Of a DNA stretch of 8,599 bases, positions 1 through 5,435 are shown one piece after another (the stretch's first letter is position 1; each line of letters starts with the position of its first letter). Source of the DNA: DASPXY01 sp038227745 (GTDB taxonomy: Bacteria; Planctomycetota; Planctomycetia; Gemmatales; Gemmataceae); assembly GCA_038227745.1 (NCBI GenBank), contig JBBRPS010000446.1:1-8599 (forward strand), written 5' to 3'. The notes under the pieces are model-generated. The model made no database searches and was not told the DNA's origin. It was given only the letters and a program-made list of their open reading frames with translations. A program made the translations under genes and the position numbers.

Positions 1-52
1 CGTGAGCCGGCTGGTCCGGCACTCCACTTGGGGCAGGACCAGCCGGCTCACG
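1..52. repeat. Perfect 17-bp inverted repeat (hairpin)
   Basis: Left arm 1-17 (CGTGAGCCGGCTGGTCC) is exactly complementary to right arm 36-52, with an 18-nt loop. The arm starts at the window edge, so the repeat may extend further left. It has no U-tract on either strand, so it is not a classical intrinsic terminator, although a hairpin this strong could mark a transcript end. Its arm shares the GTGAGCC core with the palindrome at 8516-8577, which suggests a dispersed REP-like family (inference). Confidence 0.75.
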
Positions 53-96
53 CCGGCCGTTCGCCGCAGAGGGCGCGAACACGGGGAAAAGAAAAT

Positions 97-127
97 GGCC
101 GGCTGCGCCATCCTGGCGCAGCCGGCC
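97..127. repeat. Perfect 14-bp hairpin, 3-nt loop
   Basis: GGCCGGCTGCGCCA at 97-110 pairs perfectly with 114-127 around a TCC loop. It lies 45 bp from the 1-52 palindrome. No T-run follows on either strand; AAAAGAAAA precedes it on plus, so the minus-strand transcript would read the stem followed by a broken T-run (ATTTTCTTTTCC). A minus-strand terminator is therefore possible but imperfect. Confidence 0.6.
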
Positions 128-981
128 TATCGCGTGGTCTGTCGCATCCTTGCTTTCGACCAACCCTCCCACCCCGTTCGCGACGGGTGCAGGCCAGGGT
201 TTCCACGCGCCCCCGGCGCGAGGCCGAGGGCTGGATCGAGACGGCGGACCTGCTGACCGTCCCTGGTCCGCCGCCATGAGCGAGACACCAGCTCTGAGGA
301 GTGCCGCTGAAGGATGCGGTTAAGCTCCTCGACCCTCGCCTTCCCTGGCGCCTGCCGGGCACGTCCGTGACCCTGGGCGGGCACCGCTCAGAAGCTGGAG
401 TCTGGTCGGGCCTCTCCCCGCTCGTCGGCGCGCGGCGCGGACGCCCGGAAAGAGTGTCTTGGGGGCGCTAATTGTGGTTAGAGAAGAAACCCGCGGAAAC
501 AGAACAAGCGGTCTTTTCCGTCGTTGACTACAGGAAGCCAACAAAACCACTTGCGTTACGCTACAGCCGGCAGGACCGCCAGTCCTTGGGGAGGCTGGCG
601 GACCTGGTATGTCGCCGGTTCCGTCCCCGATCCCGCGTCCGTTCCGCGGGACCGAAGTAGAACTGACGAAGGGGTAGGTTACCCGGTTTGGGCGTTAAGT
701 CAACCAGAAAAAACGACCGACCTGAACCGTCCTCGCCGGGGAAACGGAAGCCATTACAGGATAACCAACAGCGGCGGTCGGCCGCCCCGCAAAACGCCCG
801 CAATTCACACCTTCGCGGTCTGTTTACGCATCGATCGCCGTGAGCATCCCAGGGAAGAAGGTGTTGTCCTGGTGGGAGTTGCGTTGTGTCACCTGGGGAA
901 TAATGTCTCCCCGGGGGAGGGGGTCTTTTTCCGAGTTTTTTTCCCAGAGACATGGCCAGGTGCGCGGGTTGTCCGTCCTGT

Positions 982-1026
982 TGCGGCGCCGGGCGCGGCG
1001 GCGCGCAGGGCGCGCCCGGCGCCGCA
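982..1026. repeat. Perfect 16-bp GC-rich inverted repeat
   Basis: The arm at 982-997 (TGCGGCGCCGGGCGCG) is exactly complementary to 1011-1026 across a 13-nt loop. The loop is itself GC-rich. No T-tract flanks it. It sits in the middle of the gene-free region and is the strongest structure there after those at 1-52 and 97-127. Its arm sequence differs from the GTGAGCC family, so it may be unrelated to that family. Confidence 0.6.
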
Positions 1027-1282
1027 CGGCGTACTCCAAAATGGTACTGGGAGGGGAGTGGCGGTCCAGAAGGACCTGGTGGGCGCGTAAAAAAACCTCC
1101 ACCTGTGCCGTGTTAGACGCTTTTGAGAACCCGCTGTGTAGTATGGGTGCCTCACGTCCGGATTACGGATCCCACTACAGAGGTGGGCTTGCATGCACCG
1201 GACGTTATTGATTTGGCTCCCTGCGGGTACTCCATCGGTTCTTCAAAAGTGCCGCCTATTCACGAACACCGCAGAGGTCGTT

Positions 1283-1300
1283 GAAACCGCGAACGGTTTC
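1283..1300 (-). terminator. Small hairpin downstream of ABC operon (weak candidate)
   Basis: GAAACCG at 1283-1289 pairs with CGGTTTC at 1294-1300 around a 4-nt loop. On the minus strand, the direction of the ABC genes, the loop reads TTCG. It lies about 95 nt beyond the ATPase stop codon. No U-tract follows on the minus strand, so an intrinsic terminator is not supported on its own; it could be a 3'-end stabilising stem or chance. Confidence 0.25.
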
Positions 1301-1395
1301 ATAACGTGAATTTACCACGCCGCCCCCCGCGCCGCAAGCCTGCGCGCACTTTTCTCGCGAAAGCCCCGGCTCCTTGGTCCGAGGCCCTCCCTCTT

Positions 1396-2160
1396 TCACC
1401 CGAGCACGCGCCGCAGGAACGCCTGCGTCCGCGGCGCCCGCGGCCGCTCCAGCACCTCGGCGGGCGGCCCGTCCTCGATGATCCGGCCGTCGGCCAGCAC
1501 CACGACGCGGTCGGCGGCGCGGCGCGCGAAGCCGATCTCGTGCGTCACCACCAGCAGCGTCAGGCCGTCTCGCTTCAGGTCCTCCAGCACCCCCAGCACC
1601 TCGTTCTTCAGTTCCGGGTCGAGGGCGCTGGTGATCTCGTCGCACAGCAGGCCGCGCGGCTCCATCGCCAGCGCTCGCGCGATCGCCACGCGCTGCTTCT
1701 GCCCGCCCGAGAGCTGCTGCGGCCAGGCGTTCAGATGGCCGCCCAGCCCGACCCGCTCCAGCAAGCGCCTGCCGCGCTCCGCCGCCGCGCCCCGCGGCAG
1801 GCGGAGCACCCGCCGCGGCGCCTCGGTGACGTTCTCCAACACCGTCAGGTGCGGGAAGAGCTGAAAGTCCTGGAACACCATGCCGAACAGCCGGCGCATC
1901 TGCCGCACCTCCGGCCCTGCGTGCGCCGTCTGCCCCGCGCGCAGCACGTGCGGCCCCACGCGGATCTCGCCGGTGTCGAACGTGTTCAGCCCGTTGAGGC
2001 AGCGCAGCAGCGTCGATTTGCCGCCACCGCTCGGCCCGATCAGCGCGACCGTCTCGCCCGCGTTGACCGTCAGGCTGATGTCGTCGAGCACCAGGCGGTC
2101 GCCGTAGCGCTTGGTCAGGCTGCTGAACCTCACTTCCAGTCCGCCGTTCTCGTGTCCCAT
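1396..2160 (-). CDS. Polar amino-acid ABC importer, ATP-binding protein (GlnQ/HisP type)
   Basis: This 254-residue cytoplasmic ATPase would power the importer encoded just upstream. All nucleotide-binding motifs are present in order: Walker A GPSGGGKST at residues 42-50, Q-loop around Gln97 (FQDFQLFPHLTVLENV), ABC signature LSGGQ at 150-154 followed by KQRVAIARAL, Walker B LLCDE at 171-175, D-loop SALD, and the switch histidine in VVTHE at 207. FQDFQLFPHLTVLENV and the overall length fit the polar amino-acid ATPase group (COG1126-like); substrate specificity is not set by this subunit. Walker B continues CDEITSALDPEL, with Ile where Pro is usual (DEPTSALD). The start is the ATG two bases after the stop of the binding protein-permease gene, so the pair is very likely translationally coupled. 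A G-rich run (AAGGGGGG) precedes the start inside the upstream gene. The gene appears intact and is the last in its operon. Confidence 0.95.
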   Translation of the reverse strand: MGHENGGLEVRFSSLTKRYGDRLVLDDISLTVNAGETVALIGPSGGGKSTLLRCLNGLNTFDTGEIRVGPHVLRAGQTAHAGPEVRQMRRLFGMVFQDFQLFPHLTVLENVTEAPRRVLRLPRGAAAERGRRLLERVGLGGHLNAWPQQLSGGQKQRVAIARALAMEPRGLLCDEITSALDPELKNEVLGVLEDLKRDGLTLLVVTHEIGFARRAADRVVVLADGRIIEDGPPAEVLERPRAPRTQAFLRRVLG

Positions 2161-2162
2161 GG

Positions 2163-3698
2163 TCAGGCCCCCCCTTGCTGTCCCCAGCGCCGTTCGAGGT
2201 AACGCGACAGGTAGCCCAGCGGCACCGACATGACGAGGTACAGCGCCGCCGTCGTCAGCGCGATCTGCAGGTAGCCGCCGCCGGACCTTGTGAGCATCTG
2301 GTACTCCTTGCTCAGCTCGACGACAGCAATGACGCTGACGACGCTGGTGTCCTTGAACAGGGCGACGAGGTCGTTGGTCATCGGCGGCAGGATGACGCGG
2401 ATGGCCTGCGGCAGGATAACGCGGCGGAAGGCCAGGGGCGTGGACATGCCCAGGGACGCGGCCGCCTCCCACTGGCCGCACGGGATCGAGGCGATGCCCG
2501 CCCGGTAAATCTCCGCCTCGTAGGCCGCGTAGTTCAGCCCGAAACCCAGGATCCCCGCCTGCCAGGCGTCCAGCTTCAAAGTCACGGGCAGGCCGAGCTG
2601 CTGGGCGATGCCCGGCAGCCCGTAGTAGAGGAACAGCAGCAGCAGCAGCACCGGGATGCCGCGGAAGAACTCGACGTACACGGTCGCCAGCAGGCGCAGC
2701 GGCGCCGGACCGTAGAGGCGCAGCAGGGCGATCGGCAGCCCGAGCAGGACGGCCAGCGCCATGCCGCTCGCGGTGAGGAAGACCGTCATCCCGGCCGCGT
2801 CGAGGAGCTGCGGAAAGTAGCGCGCGAACGTCATTTCCTCGGCGGTGCCGCCGCCCAGGCTGGTGCCGGCGAGGCGGTACTGATCGACGTTCCACAGTTG
2901 CCACTTCGCGAGGATGCGCTTCAGCTCGCCGCTGTCGCGGAGGCGCCGCAGGGCGGCGTCGAGGTCGCGGGCAAGGGCCTCGTTGTCCTTGCGGACGGCG
3001 ATGGCGTAGTAGCCCTCGGCGAAGGAAGCGCCGGCGAGCTCCAGGCCGGGGAAGTCCCGGTAGCGGCTGTACTTCAGGTGTCCGTCGGGGACAGCGTAGT
3101 ACAGTACGATGGGCAGGTCGAGCAGCACGCCCTGGATGCCGCGGCCCAAGCTCAGGTCCTTGTACGGACCGTCCTGGTCGTCGTAGACGCGCTTGGCGAT
3201 GCCGAGCTTGTCGAGCAGGCGCTCGGCGGCGGTGCCCTCCAGCGTGCCGAGGACGAGCCGCAGATCGCGGGCCTCTTCGAGGGTGCGGAAGCGCTTCTCG
3301 CCGGCGCGGACGACGAGCTGGAGCTGGTAGAGGTAGTAGGGCCGCGTGAAGCGGACGAGCTGCTCGCGCTCCGGCGTGACCTCCAGGCCGTTCATGGCGA
3401 AGTCGAAGTCGCGCCGCTCCAGCCCCTGGGTGAGGTTCTTGAAGTCGTAGTGTTTGAAGACGATGGGCCGGCCCAGCTCGCGGGCGAGGGCGTCCTTGAG
3501 ATCGACCTCGAAGCCGATGAGCTTTTCGGGATCGGCGGGGTCCTTGAAGACGTAGGGGACGCCGCCGTCGGGGTCGGCGGCCCACAGGAGCGGGGGGGCG
3601 GGATTCGGGTCCTGCGCCTGGCAGGGCGAGGCGGCCGCGAAGAGGAGGCTGGCCGCGAGGCCGGCGAGCACGTGGCAGAACAACCGACGTTTGGTCAA
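2163..3698 (-). CDS. Fused substrate-binding protein/permease of polar amino-acid ABC importer
   Basis: From the TTG start this is a 511-residue fusion. Residues 1-28 are a signal peptide (MTKRR, then a hydrophobic stretch, CQA cleavage-like site). Residues ~37-270 form a family-3 solute-binding domain, visible in IGFEVDLKDALARELG (61-76) and DFAMNGLEVTPEREQLVRFTRPYY (99-122). Residues ~295-505 are a HisM/GlnP-type permease with about five membrane spans and the EAA loop (EAAASLG at 411-417, ending in VILP at 427-430) that docks the ATPase. The binding domain would sit in the periplasm tethered to its own channel, so no free binding protein is needed. With the ATPase two bases downstream it makes a complete importer; glutamine or a related polar amino acid is likely but unproven. 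Start choice: AAAGGAGG lies 11 nt before the TTG and the resulting N-terminus is a clean signal peptide. An upstream in-frame GTG at 3747-3749 would add 17 non-signal-like residues and has no ribosome-binding site. Confidence 0.92.
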   Translation of the reverse strand: MTKRRLFCHVLAGLAASLLFAAASPCQAQDPNPAPPLLWAADPDGGVPYVFKDPADPEKLIGFEVDLKDALARELGRPIVFKHYDFKNLTQGLERRDFDFAMNGLEVTPEREQLVRFTRPYYLYQLQLVVRAGEKRFRTLEEARDLRLVLGTLEGTAAERLLDKLGIAKRVYDDQDGPYKDLSLGRGIQGVLLDLPIVLYYAVPDGHLKYSRYRDFPGLELAGASFAEGYYAIAVRKDNEALARDLDAALRRLRDSGELKRILAKWQLWNVDQYRLAGTSLGGGTAEEMTFARYFPQLLDAAGMTVFLTASGMALAVLLGLPIALLRLYGPAPLRLLATVYVEFFRGIPVLLLLLFLYYGLPGIAQQLGLPVTLKLDAWQAGILGFGLNYAAYEAEIYRAGIASIPCGQWEAAASLGMSTPLAFRRVILPQAIRVILPPMTNDLVALFKDTSVVSVIAVVELSKEYQMLTRSGGGYLQIALTTAALYLVMSVPLGYLSRYLERRWGQQGGA

Positions 3699-3709
3699 AG
3701 TGGGTTGGC

Positions 3710-3717
3710 CCTCCTTT
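3710..3717 (-). promoter_or_regulatory. Shine-Dalgarno deciding the TTG start of the binding protein-permease
   Basis: The minus strand reads AAAGGAGG here, 11 nt before the TTG at 3696-3698. It lies inside the reading frame of the longer GTG-started version, which argues that the short, TTG-started protein is the real one. The spacer contains CAACC, as in the two other strong sites of this window. Confidence 0.65.
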
Positions 3718-3787
3718 GCGCCCCGCGCGGGGCAAATCGCCTGGGACACCGGGAATACGCCCGGTCGATGGGATCCGATGGCAAAGT

Positions 3788-3815
3788 ATTATATGCGCAC
3801 GGAAACGGAAGCGAA
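3788..3815 (-). promoter_or_regulatory. Candidate sigma-70 promoter of the ABC importer operon
   Basis: The minus strand has a perfect TATAAT at 3793-3788. A weak -35 (TTCGCT, 3815-3810) lies 16 nt upstream. Transcription would start near 3781, about 80 nt before the TTG start. This is a rare A/T-rich island in GC-rich DNA. The -10 box overlaps the apparent stop codon (TAA, 3791-3789) of the adaptor reading frame, which fits the view that the adaptor's tail runs through intergenic DNA. Confidence 0.45.
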
Positions 3816-5312
3816 GAGAAAGATCCGGCCGCTAGCTGATGTGGGCGCGGCAAGCTTTTCGGGGACTCGCGATGGTCGCCCGGCGGCGTCGAAGGGGCTT
3901 GCCGTTTCGCGCGCTTCACAGGGCAGCGCGCGAAACGGCAAGCCCCTTCTGCGCCGCTGGACAAGAGGCGCCGTTCCTCCCCCCGGAACTTTTGCCACAC
4001 CCGCTGATGTGTGGCACTGGCCCACTAGCGCGGCGCGCAAGCGCCGATGATCGGAAACACATAGCGGTGGTTCGCGGACGCGAACGTTTGCCGGCACTTC
4101 AAGACCCACCCCGACTTTGCCCCTCTGCGTTCGCACCCGGGTTATCGGAAGCTGATCGGGGCGGGGAGCGTTCGACTTCGCGGGAGGTGCCGGCGCCTCT
4201 CTGCGGACCGGGTTGACCGTCTCGCCGGAGCGCAGGCCCTGCAGCCCCGCGACCGCGACCCACTCGCCCGCTTGCACGCCGGCCTCAATGACGCGCAGGC
4301 CGTCCCGCGCCGCCCCCACTTTCACCGCGCGCTTCTCCACGACGTTCTTGTCGTTGACCACGAAGACGTACTTCCGCCCCGCCTCGGTCAGCACCACCGC
4401 CTCCGGGACCAGGAGCGCCCGGTACGGTTTGCCGATCTCCACCCGCAACCGAACGAACATCCCGGGGAGGAGCAGTTTCCGCGGGTTGGCGAAGACGCCG
4501 CGCACGCGAAGTGTCCCGGTCTTCGGATCGACCTCGTTCCCCATGGCCTGGAGGACGCTCTCATGCGGGAACCCCTTTTCGTCCACCAGCGCCAACCGGA
4601 GCGGCAACCGCGTGGCGTCCCCCTTCTGTTCCAGGGCCAGCCGCCTCAGCCGCAGCAGGGTGCGCTCGTCCATCGCGAAATACGCATAGATCGGGTCCGC
4701 GGTGACCAGTCGGGCGAGCAGCGTCTCGTCCGCCCTGACGAGGTTGCCGGGGTCGAGGGCGCGGAAACCGATGCGCCCGCTGACCGGGGCCCTCACCTTC
4801 GTGAACTCCAGGTTCAGCCTCTCGACCTCGCGCTGCGCCTTCGCGACCTCGATGGCCCCCTGCGCCTCCACGCGGTCCCCGTTGACCTTGTCGAACTCCT
4901 CGCGGCTGATGGCCGCGCGCCCCATCAGGGCCTTGGCGCGCTGGTACTCCGCCTCGGTGCGGCGCAGGCGGGCCTCGGCCAGGACGAGCCGGGCGTCGGC
5001 GAGCCTCAGCTGCGCCTCGTAGGGGCGCGGGTCGATCTCGAACAGCACGTCGCCCTCCTTCACGTCGCTCCCTTCCTTGAAGTGAACCTTCGTGAGGTAG
5101 CCGGTGACGCGCGGCCGCAGTGCGACCACTGTCGCCGCCTCCAGGCGCCCCGTGAAGTCCAGGGCGTCGCGGGTTTCGCGCTGGACCACCTGGCTGACGG
5201 TCACCGAAGGGGGCTGTGCGGCGGCCATGCCCGCCCCGCCCAGCAGGCCGAGGAGGACAACGGCAAGGACGGGCTTCCGGCCGGACAGCCGGCTTCGCGA
5301 GCGGTAGAACAT
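3789..5312 (-). CDS. RND-type efflux periplasmic adaptor (membrane fusion protein), aberrant C-terminal extension
   Basis: The product (507 residues as read) bridges an inner-membrane RND pump and an outer-membrane channel. Residues 1-32 are a Sec signal peptide (GMAAA cleavage-like site). The barrel-sandwich halves are at ~62-98 (VVALRPRVTGYLTKVHFKEGS, FEIDPRPYEAQL) and ~169-200 (EFTKVRAPVSGRIG, PGNLV), separated by a helical hairpin at ~99-168. A beta-barrel follows at ~205-290 (ADPIYAYFAMDERTLLRL, LPGMFVRLRVEIG), then a membrane-proximal domain at ~295-368 (LVPEAVVLTEAGRKYVFVV). Family members usually end near 370-420 residues. Here residues beyond ~385 are Arg/Pro-rich, match nothing I know, and are encoded by DNA full of palindromes. 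A TAA lies one frame away at 4144-4142, just where the recognisable protein ends, so a one-base indel or sequencing error probably removed the native stop. The start is ATG with GGAGGT six bases away. No RND pump gene lies downstream, unlike the usual adaptor-pump operon. Confidence 0.88.
   Translation of the reverse strand: MFYRSRSRLSGRKPVLAVVLLGLLGGAGMAAAQPPSVTVSQVVQRETRDALDFTGRLEAATVVALRPRVTGYLTKVHFKEGSDVKEGDVLFEIDPRPYEAQLRLADARLVLAEARLRRTEAEYQRAKALMGRAAISREEFDKVNGDRVEAQGAIEVAKAQREVERLNLEFTKVRAPVSGRIGFRALDPGNLVRADETLLARLVTADPIYAYFAMDERTLLRLRRLALEQKGDATRLPLRLALVDEKGFPHESVLQAMGNEVDPKTGTLRVRGVFANPRKLLLPGMFVRLRVEIGKPYRALLVPEAVVLTEAGRKYVFVVNDKNVVEKRAVKVGAARDGLRVIEAGVQAGEWVAVAGLQGLRSGETVNPVRREAPAPPAKSNAPRPDQLPITRVRTQRGKVGVGLEVPANVRVREPPLCVSDHRRLRAALVGQCHTSAGVAKVPGGGTAPLVQRRRRGLPFRALPCEARETASPFDAAGRPSRVPEKLAAPTSASGRIFLFASVSVRI
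3883..3957. repeat. Long palindrome, 25-bp perfect core
   Basis: Arm 3891-3915 is exactly complementary to 3925-3949, with a 9-nt loop (TCACAGGGC). After a 2-nt mismatch the pairing resumes for 6 bp (3883-3888 with 3952-3957), giving a 33-position stem with two mismatches. It lies within the tail of the adaptor reading frame (codons ~455-474), between two minus-strand genes. A structure this long is not expected in coding DNA. It looks like a REP/MITE-type element or an interoperon structural element; there is no T-tract for intrinsic termination. Confidence 0.8.
3993..4085. repeat. Cluster of three short perfect hairpins
   Basis: Three perfect stems follow one another: TGCCACAC 3993-4000 with 4009-4016 (8-nt loop); CGGCGC 4031-4036 with 4041-4046, whose plus-strand loop is GCAA, a GNRA tetraloop; and GTTCGCG 4070-4076 with 4079-4085 (2-nt loop). 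Together with the palindrome at 3883-3957 they fill the DNA encoding the adaptor's odd tail. None carries a T-run in the direction of transcription. The density supports this stretch being intergenic rather than ancestral coding sequence. Confidence 0.5.
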
Positions 5313-5318
5313 GGTTGA

Positions 5319-5323
5319 CCTCC
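5319..5323 (-). promoter_or_regulatory. Shine-Dalgarno of the adaptor gene
   Basis: The minus strand reads GGAGG, then TCAACC, then ATG (5312-5310). This fixes the start at the ATG directly before a good signal peptide, rather than the open frame that continues 34 codons upstream into the divergent spacer. Confidence 0.7.
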
Positions 5324-5373
5324 GAGGACGTGTCGTTGGCACCCGGGCCTGCAGCATGAAGCGGCCCGCGGCT

Positions 5374-5379
5374 ATTGTA
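5374..5379 (-). promoter_or_regulatory. Possible -10 box for the adaptor gene
   Basis: The minus strand reads TACAAT, one mismatch from the sigma-70 consensus, in the 123-bp spacer between the divergent adaptor and sulfatase genes. It would give a leader of about 55 nt. No good -35 hexamer is found 16-18 nt upstream, so this is only a candidate. Confidence 0.28.
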
Positions 5380-5424
5380 GCGAAGCAGCCCGACACCGTT
5401 CCCTCGCGAGCCACCTGTCATCCC

Positions 5425-5430
5425 GGGAGG
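5425..5430 (+). promoter_or_regulatory. Shine-Dalgarno of the sulfatase gene (supports GTG start)
   Basis: GGGAGG is followed by CAACC and then GTG at 5436, a spacing of five bases. The next codons begin a Sec signal peptide, so the GTG start is well supported. Confidence 0.7.
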
Positions 5431-5435
5431 CAACC

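Larger units (their letters stand above)
1..1395. other. Long gene-free, hairpin-rich spacer
   Basis: I see no convincing gene in this 1.4-kb stretch. Open frames up to about 190 codons exist on both strands, but they overlap one another, are Arg/Pro/Gly-rich, and show no domain, signal peptide or good ribosome-binding site. Base composition looks less GC-biased than the coding part, with A/T-rich patches around 470-560, 700-800 and 900-945. Besides the repeats listed separately, there are short stems: 242-250 with 265-273 (9 bp), a nested stem 296-301/325-330 enclosing 304-307/316-319, 903-909 with 947-953 (7 bp), and a possible branched fold at 1138-1178. No tRNA, rRNA or CRISPR pattern was recognised. 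It could be a decayed gene region or host an unrecognised RNA; neither is shown. Confidence 0.6.

Noticed and set aside
575..660. tRNA-like stretch with GGTTCCG and paired arms
   Set aside because: No consistent cloverleaf, no proper T-arm or acceptor stem could be drawn.
524..1090. 188-codon plus-strand open frame in the left spacer
   Set aside because: No Shine-Dalgarno, no domain, Arg/Pro-rich tail running through the 982-1026 palindrome; other frames nearby are equally open.
2634..2648. Five tandem CAG triplets
   Set aside because: On the coding strand they give a Leu run inside a membrane span of the permease; ordinary codon repetition, not a separate repeat element.
2161..3735. Possible extension of the ATPase to 779 residues
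   Set aside because: The frame stays open upstream of the ATG at 2160 only because of GC bias; that part overlaps the binding protein-permease in another frame and is Arg/Pro-rich.
2175..3839. 554-codon plus-strand open frame opposite the binding protein-permease
   Set aside because: Glu/Gln/Ala/Val-rich complement of the transporter gene; no motif and no credible start.
3839..4216. Plus-strand open frame across the 3883-3957 palindrome
   Set aside because: It encodes near-identical peptide stretches to the opposite strand only because the DNA is palindromic; no other sign of a gene.
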